Of a DNA stretch of 54,897 nt, positions 18,606-26,148 are shown one piece after another. The position numbers and the translations under genes were made by a program. This DNA comes from Phycisphaeraceae bacterium (GTDB lineage Bacteria; Planctomycetota; Phycisphaerae; Phycisphaerales; Phycisphaeraceae): NCBI GenBank assembly GCA_029260615.1, contig JAJDCX010000069.1, positions 1 to 54,897 of the forward strand. The letters run 5' to 3'. The notes below the pieces were generated by a model, which saw only the letters and a program-made list of their open reading frames with translations, was not told the DNA's origin and did no database searches. The number at the start of each line of letters is the position of its first letter. Position 1 is the first letter of the stretch.

Positions 18606-19922
18606 GTGGCAGAATCGGCAATCGGCGTGGGTTTGATCGGATGCGGAACCGTCGGCGGCGGCGTCGCAAAACTGCTGCGCGAGCAGGCCGAGGTCTACGC
18701 CCAAAGGATCGGCAGACCCATCGTGCTGCGCCGGTTACTAGACAAGGAAAAGAACCGGGTTATCCAGTCCGGCCTGGCTGATGCCAACATCGTCACCGAT
18801 GATGTCGATTCATTCTTCGATACCCCGGACATGCAGATCGTGATCGAGTTGGCCGGCGGGACCGGTGCCGCAAGCGTCTTTGTCCGCCGCGCTTTGGAAG
18901 CCGGCAAGCACATCGTTACCGCCAACAAAGCCCTACTCGCCGAGCAAGGCCCCGAACTCTTCGCCCTGGCACGCAAACACAACGCAAGCATCGCGTTCGA
19001 GGCATCCTGCGGCGGGGGGATCCCTTGCGTCACCTCCCTGATGTTCGGTCTCATGGCCAACCGCATCGACGGGCTCTACGGCATCCTCAACGGAACATGC
19101 AACTACATCCTCACCGAGATGACCGGCAAAGGAAAAACCTACGGCAAGGCCCTCACCGATGCGCAGGAGTTGGGCTACGCCGAGGCCGACCCGACCCTCG
19201 ATGTCACCGGCGGAGACACCGCACACAAGATCGCGATCCTGGCGTCACTCGCCTTTGGCGTAAAAATCACCGACGATCAGGTCCCCGCATGGGGGGTCGA
19301 TCAACTCGACCTGAACGACCTGAACTTCGGTGCCGAGTTGGGCTACGACATCAAACTCCTGGCGATCGCCGAGCGGCAACTAGACGCCGGCACGGTCAGC
19401 GTCGGTGTCGAACCCTGTTTCATCCACAACAGCGAGCTGCTGGCCCAGGTCGGTGGGGCGTTCAACGCCTTATCGGTCTACGGCCACGCCGTGGGGCACA
19501 CGCTCTACTACGGTGCCGGCGCAGGTCAGATGCCCACCGCTAGCGCCGTGGTTGCCGACGTCATGAACATCGCCGCCGGCTGGTACCCCAAGGCTTTCGC
19601 GTCCATGCAACTCACCCCCGACCTGCACGAACCAGCCAAGCTCGCCGCCCCCGATAGCTTGGCAAGCCGCTACTACCTACGGATCAACGCGATGGACAAG
19701 CCCGGCGTGATCGCCCAGGCCACCGCCGCTTTAGGCGACAAGGGCATCAGCCTCTCGGCCGTCCTGCAGCACGAAACCAACGCCGGCAGCTACGTCCCCG
19801 TGGTAATCGTCACGCACAAGGCCCGCAGGGGCGATTTGCTTGAAGCCGCCAAGCGGATTGAGTCGATGGATGCGATAGAAGGCCCACCTGTGATCATCAG
19901 GATCGTGGACCTGCCCGCTTAA
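18606..19922 (+). CDS. hom: Homoserine dehydrogenase
   Basis: The enzyme reduces aspartate semialdehyde to homoserine, the branch point to threonine and methionine. The 438-residue protein has the nucleotide-binding GLIGCGTVGGGVAKLL, the VTANKALLAEQG segment, the catalytic-region motifs YAEADPTLDVTGGDTAHKI and LNGTCNYILTEM, and a C-terminal ACT domain (RINAMDKPGVIAQATAALG) for feedback control. The start is a GTG with AGGAG ten bases upstream. Aspartate kinase, the first enzyme of this pathway, lies 13 kb away on the other strand. Its 3' end overlaps the convergent receiver-like gene by four bases. Confidence 0.95.
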   Translation: MAESAIGVGLIGCGTVGGGVAKLLREQAEVYAQRIGRPIVLRRLLDKEKNRVIQSGLADANIVTDDVDSFFDTPDMQIVIELAGGTGAASVFVRRALEAGKHIVTANKALLAEQGPELFALARKHNASIAFEASCGGGIPCVTSLMFGLMANRIDGLYGILNGTCNYILTEMTGKGKTYGKALTDAQELGYAEADPTLDVTGGDTAHKIAILASLAFGVKITDDQVPAWGVDQLDLNDLNFGAELGYDIKLLAIAERQLDAGTVSVGVEPCFIHNSELLAQVGGAFNALSVYGHAVGHTLYYGAGAGQMPTASAVVADVMNIAAGWYPKAFASMQLTPDLHEPAKLAAPDSLASRYYLRINAMDKPGVIAQATAALGDKGISLSAVLQHETNAGSYVPVVIVTHKARRGDLLEAAKRIESMDAIEGPPVIIRIVDLPA

Positions 19923-20335
19923 GTATGCGGGTTGAATGACCCAGGATTCTCGGTGGAAGGTTTCGGCCGTCGCGTTAATTCGCAAAGGAGGTCGGGCAGT
20001 TGAGAGGCAAACGCACCACGCGGCATAACCCTGTCCGCCCCGCGCTGTCGGGCCACTTCGAGCATCTGAACCTCGACGTGCGGTGCGAACGCCACCACCA
20101 TCAAGCCGGGATCGTGTCCCTTAACCACCTCGATCAAACCCACCGCCGCGTCACCGATCGTCAGGTCCACCAGCACCGCCTGGACCGCGTCGTTGGCCTT
20201 GCCATCATCAACCCGCTCCAGCCGCTTACGCAGCGCCGCCTCATCCCGTGCCGGCCGACACACCAGCCCCAACGCCTCGGCCGTCGAGTGGATCTTGGTG
20301 GCGAAAATCAGGTCTTGGCAGCAGTAAACAATCAT
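19919..20335 (-). CDS. Single-domain receiver-like protein
   Basis: This 138-residue protein follows a receiver-like pattern: MIVYCCQDLIFATKIHSTAE at the start, AVLVDLTIGDAAVGLIEVV in the middle (Asp of VDL where CheY has its phospho-acceptor), then MVVAFAPHVE and ARQRGADRVMPRGAF. The output partner is unknown. It may have lost phosphorylation, since the acidic pocket near the N-terminus is not evident. The start at 20335 has TATCAT at 20342-20347 ending 6 bases upstream and lacks a usable Shine-Dalgarno. Confidence 0.75.
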   Translation of the reverse strand: MIVYCCQDLIFATKIHSTAEALGLVCRPARDEAALRKRLERVDDGKANDAVQAVLVDLTIGDAAVGLIEVVKGHDPGLMVVAFAPHVEVQMLEVARQRGADRVMPRGAFASQLPDLLCELTRRPKPSTENPGSFNPHT

Positions 20336-20423
20336 CCCCGCATGATAGCCGCCCGTGCCCACAGCGGCGCGGCGGCCCCCGGATTCTGCGCTCCTAAACA
20401 TTACGTCCCGGGTTTTAACACAC

Positions 20424-20440
20424 ACGGACCGACCGTCCGT
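20424..20440. promoter_or_regulatory. Dyad upstream of glutamate dehydrogenase
   Basis: ACGGAC, five bases, GTCCGT form a perfect inverted repeat 39 bases before the gdh start. It could be an operator for a dimeric repressor. No regulator can be named. Confidence 0.35.
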
Positions 20441-20478
20441 CAAGTTGTTCAGGTCACCACAGGAAAAGAGACATCGCT

Positions 20479-21786
20479 ATGACTGTTTTCGCCAGTGAAT
20501 CCGTCCAGGCCGAACTGGGCTTCCGTTACGACCCCTCCGACCTCTACCAACAGGTCATCGGACTGGTCCTGAATTCCGCAGATATACTCGACCTGCCCAG
20601 GCACCTCCGCCTTATCATGGCCCAGCCCAAGAACGAGCTGATCGTTCACTTCCCTGTTCAGATGGATGACGGCTCATACAAGCTCTTCAAAGGCTACCGC
20701 GTCCAGCACAACAACATCCTGGGCCCCTACAAGGGCGGCATCCGCTATCACCAGGATGTCGGGCTCGACCATGTTAAGGCCCTGTCCGTTCTGATGACCA
20801 TGAAGTGTGCCTTGGTACGCCTCCCACTAGGCGGCGCCAAGGGTGGCGTGCAGGTCGATCCCCGCGCCGTTTCGCAGGACGAACTGATGCGCCTGACCCG
20901 CCGGTTTACCAGCGCGCTCGGTGACAACATCGGCCCCGACCACGACATCCCCGCACCCGACGTCGGCACCAACGCACAGATCATGGCCTGGATGGCCGAC
21001 ACCTTCACCAACTTTGTCCCCGGCACACAACGCTGGCTCGGCCAAGCCGTCGTCACCGGTAAGCCCTTGGAGTTCGGCGGGTCCTACGGCCGAGATAAAG
21101 CCACCGGCCAGGGACTCGTCTTCGTCCTCGACGAATTGCTCCCCGAGATGGGGCTTCGCTTCGATCAGACCACCTTCAGCCTCATCGGCTACGGCAACGT
21201 CGGCTCTTGGACCGCCCGTCTCATGGAAGACCGCGGCGCTAAACTCAAAGCCGTCATGGACCACACCGGCTCGATCTACAACGAAGCAGGGATGGACACC
21301 CTCGCCCTCGCCCAACACGTCGTCTTCACAGGCGGCGTCGCCGGGTTTGCCGATGCAGAACCGATCACCGACAAGCAATTCTATGAAACCAAGGTCGATC
21401 TTTTCATCCCCGCCGCCCTCGAACAGATGATCGATGTTGAACACGCAAAAATACTTAACTGCAAAGCCGTCGTCGAAGGTGCCAACGCCCCGACCACGCC
21501 CCAAGGCCAACAGGTCCTGGCCGAACGCGGCATCGACGTGCTCCCCGCCGTGCTCTGCAACTGTGGCGGCGTCACCGTCAGCTACATGGAATGGAAACAG
21601 AACCGCCAGGCCGAGACATGGGACTCCGAAACAATCGACCGCAGGTTGCGTTACCACATGACCGCCGCCGCCGGCCGGGTCAAACTCGCCGTACACCGCT
21701 ACGGCTGCGACATGCGCACCGCCACCTACTGCGCCGCACTCGAACACATCGGCAAGGTCTACCAGATCCGCGGGATCTTCCCGTAG
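20479..21786 (+). CDS. gdhA: Glu/Leu/Phe/Val family dehydrogenase (glutamate dehydrogenase)
   Basis: The protein interconverts glutamate and 2-oxoglutarate plus ammonia, or an analogous amino acid pair. The N-terminal domain has YKGGIRYHQDVGLDHVKAL and the catalytic-lysine motif PLGGAKGGVQVDPR. PAPDVGTNAQIMAWMADTF follows, and the Rossmann domain contains LIGYGNVGSWTARLMEDRG. The 435 residues match the hexameric type. GGAAAAGAG lies about ten bases before the ATG. Substrate choice between glutamate and leucine/phenylalanine is not settled from sequence alone, though glutamate is most common for this length. Confidence 0.92.
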   Translation: MTVFASESVQAELGFRYDPSDLYQQVIGLVLNSADILDLPRHLRLIMAQPKNELIVHFPVQMDDGSYKLFKGYRVQHNNILGPYKGGIRYHQDVGLDHVKALSVLMTMKCALVRLPLGGAKGGVQVDPRAVSQDELMRLTRRFTSALGDNIGPDHDIPAPDVGTNAQIMAWMADTFTNFVPGTQRWLGQAVVTGKPLEFGGSYGRDKATGQGLVFVLDELLPEMGLRFDQTTFSLIGYGNVGSWTARLMEDRGAKLKAVMDHTGSIYNEAGMDTLALAQHVVFTGGVAGFADAEPITDKQFYETKVDLFIPAALEQMIDVEHAKILNCKAVVEGANAPTTPQGQQVLAERGIDVLPAVLCNCGGVTVSYMEWKQNRQAETWDSETIDRRLRYHMTAAAGRVKLAVHRYGCDMRTATYCAALEHIGKVYQIRGIFP

Positions 21787-21878
21787 GATATTTTCGGTAT
21801 TTCACTCAAAGCCCACTGATGCACCGCCGCGGTGCTTCGGTGGGGTATCTTGCAGATTTGCAAGCAGCACGGCGTCGT

Positions 21879-22487
21879 CTACATGGGCTCCGCATACAAC
21901 CCGTGTTCCCGGATATACCGCTCGACGTCCGCGTGAACCATCCCCGTGATGGATTCACCTGCGGCAACACGACTTCGGATCGCACTCGAACTGATATCCA
22001 TCGCCGGCACATCCACCAGCCTCGGCTCCCACTGCGCCCTAGCCCGATCATCCGGCAACGATGCTAACAATGACTCTCGCGTGTCCGGCGGACGCACCAT
22101 CACCAACGGCTCCGCCAACTCAATCACACGCCCGGGCTCACGCCACTTATCAAAGATCCGTACCTGGTCCGCACCGATCAGGAGCCGTGTATTCACTTCT
22201 TTAGGCAGATTATGGTGAATGAATTCCAAAGTATCGACGGTATAACTCGGCTTACCATCAGCAGAACGATCAAGTTCTGATGTCAATATCATTGCGTCGT
22301 TGACGCCCTTAAGTGCCAATTTCAGCATGGCCAAGCGGTGTAACATATCGGTCTGGATCTTGTCCAACTTATGTGGGGCGCGTCCAGCGGGGACATATAC
22401 TAAGTACCTCATGCCAATCGTTTTTCGTACTGCCAATGGCAACGTCACATGAGCGATATGCGGCGGATCAAAACTCCCACCGAACAA
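21879..22487 (-). CDS. nadD: Nicotinate-nucleotide adenylyltransferase
   Basis: NadD joins nicotinate mononucleotide to AMP in NAD synthesis. GGSFDPPHIAHV near the N-terminus is the nucleotidyltransferase HxGH-type motif, LLIGADQVRIFDKWREP is the NadD middle motif, and ISSSAIRSRVAAGESI is the C-terminal ISSTxIR motif. No ATG or GTG is available: the open frame runs upstream to a stop with only TTG at 22487 or CTG/ATA just before it. The TTG at 22487 is taken as start. TATAGA at 22495-22500 ends 7 bases upstream, resembling the leaderless pattern elsewhere here. Confidence 0.9.
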   Translation of the reverse strand: MFGGSFDPPHIAHVTLPLAVRKTIGMRYLVYVPAGRAPHKLDKIQTDMLHRLAMLKLALKGVNDAMILTSELDRSADGKPSYTVDTLEFIHHNLPKEVNTRLLIGADQVRIFDKWREPGRVIELAEPLVMVRPPDTRESLLASLPDDRARAQWEPRLVDVPAMDISSSAIRSRVAAGESITGMVHADVERYIREHGLYAEPM

Positions 22488-22619
22488 CAGTATATCTATA
22501 TTCGCTAGGTCGGAAACTGCTAACTTGGCTAGATGTGAGAATAGTCCGATTTCAAAATCCTCCGCACGTCACGTAGACGGACATTAAAAATGGCTCTTTC
22601 GTCCTAGTGTATACACCCA

Positions 22620-23600
22620 CTAAACAATATTCACGGCTTCGCCTGTCAAAAACGCCCGCACATTCTCCCCCGCAATCCCCATCAGCCGATGCCTTGCCTC
22701 CCGTGCAGCCCAAGCGTTGTGCGGTGTGATGATACAACGCTGTGCTGTCAGTAGCCGGTTGTCGGCGGCCGGTGGCTCGATACTCAATACGTCCAACGCC
22801 GCACCCGCGATCCGACCTTCATTAAGTGCCGATGCCAATGCCGGTTCATCGATCAATGGCCCCCGCGCCGTGTTGACCAAGTAGGCCGATCGCTTCATCA
22901 GTGACAACCTTCGGGTATTCACCATGTGCTGCGTCTCATCGGTCAGCGGGCAATGCAGTGTCACCACATCGGCCTGCTCAAACATCCCATTCAGATCGAC
23001 CCACCGTGCGGGAACCCCCATATCCCTCTCCGTCCGGCTACTCACAAGTATATCCATCCCCATCGCGTCCCCGATCTTCGCAACCCGCCGCCCGATGTCG
23101 CCCGCCCCGACAATCCCCAAAGTCTTCCCCGCCAACTCGGTGATCGGCCCAAGCGTGAAACAAAAGTCCGCACAACCCGACCACCCCCCGTCATGCACCG
23201 CCCGATCGTGCGCCGCCACCCGGTTGGTCAACTCAAGCAACAACGCAAACACATGCTGCGCCACCGCGCTGCCGCTATAGCCTGGGATATTCGTCACGGT
23301 CACCCCCGCAGCACCGGCCGCAGACAGGTCCACGACATTAACCCCAGTCGCTAGCACCCCGATGTATTTCAAGGAAGGCAGCGCCGCGATCACCTCCGCC
23401 GGCAGGGGGGTCTTGTTCGTCAGCAATATCGAAGCATCCCCAGCTCGCTCAACCACATCCCCAGCCCCGGTCCGGTCATGCACCGTCAATTCCCCGAGCG
23501 ATTGAAGCACATCCCACCGCGGCTCCCCCAACGGCACAGCTTGCCCCGGCTGGGCCGGCGTCAAGGTATATCCATCCAATACGACGATCCGATGCGGCAT
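22620..23600 (-). CDS. D-2-hydroxyacid dehydrogenase (glycerate dehydrogenase-like)
   Basis: The 326-residue protein belongs to the NAD-dependent D-isomer hydroxyacid dehydrogenases. GIVGAGDIGRRVAKIGDAMG binds NAD, NTARGPLIDEPALASAL and the ITPHNAWAAREARHR segment carry the active-site features of the family. Closest in character to glycerate/hydroxypyruvate reductases, but the exact substrate is inference. The start is the ATG at 23600, six bases after AGGAG; a GTG directly before it is also possible. Confidence 0.88.
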   Translation of the reverse strand: MPHRIVVLDGYTLTPAQPGQAVPLGEPRWDVLQSLGELTVHDRTGAGDVVERAGDASILLTNKTPLPAEVIAALPSLKYIGVLATGVNVVDLSAAGAAGVTVTNIPGYSGSAVAQHVFALLLELTNRVAAHDRAVHDGGWSGCADFCFTLGPITELAGKTLGIVGAGDIGRRVAKIGDAMGMDILVSSRTERDMGVPARWVDLNGMFEQADVVTLHCPLTDETQHMVNTRRLSLMKRSAYLVNTARGPLIDEPALASALNEGRIAGAALDVLSIEPPAADNRLLTAQRCIITPHNAWAAREARHRLMGIAGENVRAFLTGEAVNIV

Positions 23601-23678
23601 CACTGGCTCCTAAAGTGCTATCGTACCAGCGGATGACCGGGGGTGGTGCCCCGTGCCTCACCGGCCTATCATGCCCCC

Positions 23679-24284
23679 ATGGCGATCTTCCTTGATGACA
23701 AACCGGTCCAACTCGCGGGTGCAAACCTCGCCGAGTTGATTGCCTCGGCGACCCAAGACCTAGCCAACGACGGGCGGGTCGTGGTCGAGGTGATGGTAGA
23801 TGGCGACGTACTTAGCGCAGATCAAATGAGGCAACGCAAGGACAGCCCGCTTGAGGATGCCCAGGTCCATCTGGTCTCCGCCGACCCCGCGGCCCTGGCG
23901 GTATCGACCCTTTACCAGGTCCGCGAGCAGTTGCCCCAGGCCACCACCTTGCACGAGCAGGCCGCCGAGTTCCTGCAGCAGGACAACCCCACCGAAGCGC
24001 TCAAAACCCTCGCCGAGGTGATCGGGGTCTGGATGCAGACCCAGGAAGCGGTGCTCGGTTCCGCCGGCGTCGTCGGCCTGGGACTCGACCAGGTCAAGGT
24101 TGATGATGTGCCGATGTCAGACTTCACCGATGAACTTATCAAGCAGCTACAAGGTCTCAAAGACCTGATCGTCGCCGGCGACACCGTCGCCCTGGCCGAT
24201 ACCTTGGCATACGAGTGGCCCCCGATCGTCGACCGCTGGGATGCACTGATTGGCGAGCTGATCAAAGCCATCGAAGACATGTAA
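23679..24284 (+). CDS. Hypothetical helical protein
   Basis: This 201-residue soluble protein is not one I recognise. The first 65 residues look like a small alpha/beta unit (VVVEVMVDGDVLSADQMRQR). The rest is mostly helical and acidic, with QLPQATTLHEQAAEFLQQDN and DFTDELIKQLQGLKDLIVAGD. TATCAT at 23667-23672 ends 6 bases before the ATG. It precedes the lone nuoC by 45 bases, but no functional link is evident. Confidence 0.7.
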   Translation: MAIFLDDKPVQLAGANLAELIASATQDLANDGRVVVEVMVDGDVLSADQMRQRKDSPLEDAQVHLVSADPAALAVSTLYQVREQLPQATTLHEQAAEFLQQDNPTEALKTLAEVIGVWMQTQEAVLGSAGVVGLGLDQVKVDDVPMSDFTDELIKQLQGLKDLIVAGDTVALADTLAYEWPPIVDRWDALIGELIKAIEDM

Positions 24285-24329
24285 TCGTTACCCGCCTTCT
24301 TCTGATACCCCAACCCCGATTCCCCAACC

Positions 24330-24905
24330 ATGAGCCAACCCAACCTCGATCATCCCACGCTTCCCTTGGTTAAACAGAAATTCGCTGGCCGCAAACTTTT
24401 CGCCACCGAGTTTCGTGGCCAAACCACACTGGTCATCGACCAGGCCGACCTGCTGGAGGTGATGGCTTTTCTTTGCAGCGATCAGCGGTGTCAATACGAC
24501 TTCCTCTCAGATGTGACCTGCGTCGATTATCTGAACTACCCCGGAACACCCGATACGGACAGCGCCACGCCCAAGGGACGCTTCGGCGTGGTCTACAACC
24601 TCGTGAGCTACCCGCACAACCGCCGGCTGTTCGTGAAGGTGATGCTCGACCCCACGCTCGATACCAGCGGCATCCAAGACGATCCGGCCCTGCACATCCC
24701 CAGCGTCTGCGGCATCTGGCCCGGTGCTGAATGGACCGAGCGCGAGGTCTTCGACATGTTCGGGATCCATTTCGACACGCACCCGGACCACCGCCGGATC
24801 CTCCTCTGGGAAGACTACCCCGCCCACCCCTTACGCAAAGACTACCCCGTTAACGGCCGAGGCGAGCGCGAGGAATACGTCGTTGTCGACCGCGACAGCG
24901 CGTAA
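24330..24905 (+). CDS. nuoC: NADH-quinone oxidoreductase subunit C (30 kDa-type)
   Basis: The subunit sits in the peripheral arm of complex I. Conserved features are QYDFLSDVTCVDYLNYPG, FGVVYNLVSYPHNRRLFVKV, and EREVFDMFGIHFDTHPDHRR followed by LLWEDYPAHPLRKDYP. The 191-residue length is normal. Unusually, nuoA, nuoB and nuoD are not beside it, so it is either split from the main nuo operon or belongs to a related hydrogenase-like complex elsewhere in the genome. Confidence 0.93.
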   Translation: MSQPNLDHPTLPLVKQKFAGRKLFATEFRGQTTLVIDQADLLEVMAFLCSDQRCQYDFLSDVTCVDYLNYPGTPDTDSATPKGRFGVVYNLVSYPHNRRLFVKVMLDPTLDTSGIQDDPALHIPSVCGIWPGAEWTEREVFDMFGIHFDTHPDHRRILLWEDYPAHPLRKDYPVNGRGEREEYVVVDRDSA

Positions 24906-24943
24906 GGGTCGGGCTCGGGTACCGGTAGGGCCGGCTTTGATTT

Positions 24944-24975
24944 CCAGCTTTCTAGCTTTCCAGCTTTCTAGCTTT
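24944..24975. repeat. 8-bp tandem repeat overlapping a gene 3' end
   Basis: Four consecutive octamers alternate CCAGCTTT and CTAGCTTT, followed by a degenerate fifth copy to 24983. The stop codon of the minus-strand membrane protein at 24968-24970 lies inside the array, so a change in copy number could shift the C-terminus of that protein. Confidence 0.8.
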
Positions 24976-25786
24976 CCTGATTTATCCCACACCCACACTC
25001 CGGGCACTCGCTTCGTCCCGCCGCAACCGTGCCACGCAGGTCATACCCACATTCGATGCAGTTCGGCAGCACACGCTGACGCCGGTACTTCTCCCGCCAA
25101 TACAGCAGAATGATCCCGGGACCAAACGCCCACAGCAGCACCGTCCCCGCCAGCACCAGCGTCGTGTACGTCCCCCGGCAGCAGTAGCATTCACGCTGAC
25201 GCGCCGCCCACACATGTACCGGCACAGCGATAAACGTCTCCAACACACTCCCAACAATCAGCCACCGGATCATCTTGCCCAGTTGCGTGTACCGGTCGGC
25301 CTGCCGCCAGTAGATAAAAAACACCGCCGCCCAGATGCCCCAGATCACCAGCATCCCCGCCCAGATGTAGACGATGCCCCAGCCGTCGTGGGCTTCCATG
25401 GTCGGCTGCCACCAGTTGGGCAGTTCCATCAGCAGCGAGATCAATCCCGCAGTCAACAACATCGCCATCACGGCAGCGGCGATCACGGCAGACTTCAACG
25501 GTCGGCCTTGAGTTGCGAGCCGAACGGTGAAGCCTTTGCCGGGCCTAAGAAATGCCCACTGTCCCAGCAGTCCCAGCCCCAGGACCAGAACCAGGTTGAT
25601 CCCGTAGCCCAGTTGCTCCAGTTCCCAAAGCTCTCCCGGGGTTAGCGGCGTACCAAACAGCCCCGCGAACCCCGCTTCGCCCCAGTAGGGGGTCGACATC
25701 CACCCCAGAGCCGCCACCGTGTAGAAAATCCCGACGACTAGGATCAGCCGACGGAGTCGAAAGGCACGGTCCTGCCAGCGGGTCAT
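24968..25786 (-). CDS. Membrane protein with C-terminal zinc ribbon
   Basis: A 272-residue protein with about six transmembrane helices. It ends in CIECGYDLRG and SECPECGCGI, two CxxC pairs forming a zinc ribbon that is a hallmark of planctomycete membrane proteins. AAGGAG lies eight bases before the ATG. Function is unknown. Its stop codon is within the 8-bp tandem repeat. A four-cysteine patch (RQRECYCCRG) in a loop is a further possible metal site. Confidence 0.78.
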   Translation of the reverse strand: MTRWQDRAFRLRRLILVVGIFYTVAALGWMSTPYWGEAGFAGLFGTPLTPGELWELEQLGYGINLVLVLGLGLLGQWAFLRPGKGFTVRLATQGRPLKSAVIAAAVMAMLLTAGLISLLMELPNWWQPTMEAHDGWGIVYIWAGMLVIWGIWAAVFFIYWRQADRYTQLGKMIRWLIVGSVLETFIAVPVHVWAARQRECYCCRGTYTTLVLAGTVLLWAFGPGIILLYWREKYRRQRVLPNCIECGYDLRGTVAAGRSECPECGCGINQES

Positions 25787-25873
25787 GGTAACGCTCCTTG
25801 CATCCAGACGGGCCCGGCCCAGGCAGCCCGAGCCGTAAACCAGCCATTAGATCGGATAAATCACGCCACACGG

Positions 25874-25903
25874 TTGACATTCCCCTAATCTGTGGGATAC
25901 TTT
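25874..25903 (+). promoter_or_regulatory. Promoter of the aromatic leader peptide and DAHP synthase
   Basis: A consensus TTGACA lies at 25874-25879. TACTTT at 25898-25903 gives an 18-base spacer and ends 7 bases before the leader ATG; GATACT at 25896-25901 with a 16-base spacer is the alternative. Transcription would start at or within a base or two of the leader start codon. Confidence 0.65.
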
Positions 25904-25910
25904 GGGCATC

Positions 25911-25982
25911 ATGAGACAGCGATCCTTCTTTTTTGGCTACTTTTGGTTTACCCGAACGCGGGCCGCGTTGGGAACGGAGTAG
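25911..25982 (+). CDS. Aromatic amino acid leader peptide
   Basis: A 23-codon open frame, MRQRSFFFGYFWFTRTRAAL and three more residues (GTE), ending in TAG. Codons 6-13 read Phe-Phe-Phe-Gly-Tyr-Phe-Trp-Phe, so seven of eight are aromatic and all three aromatic amino acids occur. It lies between a good promoter and a terminator hairpin, 166 bases before the DAHP synthase. By analogy with the trp and phe leaders of enterobacteria, ribosome stalling at these codons when charged Phe, Tyr or Trp tRNA is scarce would favour read-through. It is too short for standard gene calling. Confidence 0.82.
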   Translation: MRQRSFFFGYFWFTRTRAALGTE

Positions 25983-26039
25983 TCAACTATCAAAAGTTTG
26001 ACGAATCACGACCCCGACGCTCAAGCGTTGGGGTTTTTT
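25951..26039 (+). terminator. Transcription attenuator of DAHP synthase
   Basis: Four segments can pair alternatively. Segment 1 (25951-25960, CCCGAACGCG) pairs with segment 2 (25964-25972, CGCGTTGGG) with one bulged G. Segment 2 (from 25965) pairs with segment 3 (26013-26020, CCCGACGC) over 8 bp. Segment 3 (26012-26021) pairs with segment 4 (26024-26033, AGCGTTGGGG), which runs straight into six T residues and is a textbook terminator. Segments 2 and 4 share GCGTTGGG. Segment 1 starts directly after the last aromatic codon, and segment 2 lies before the leader stop, as attenuation requires. Confidence 0.82.
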
Positions 26040-26148
26040 ATTAGGTAGACAGGCACACCGATGACACGGTATTGGCGCAACTAAAAACACACGCGGGTGG
26101 GGTCGTCCCCGTGACCCCCGCCCGCCAGGAACTCCAAGGAGCAGAACG

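Noticed and set aside
24944-24983. Short tandem repeat as a CRISPR array.
   Set aside because: Units are 8 bp with no spacers, and no cas genes are present. No CRISPR array is seen anywhere in the window.
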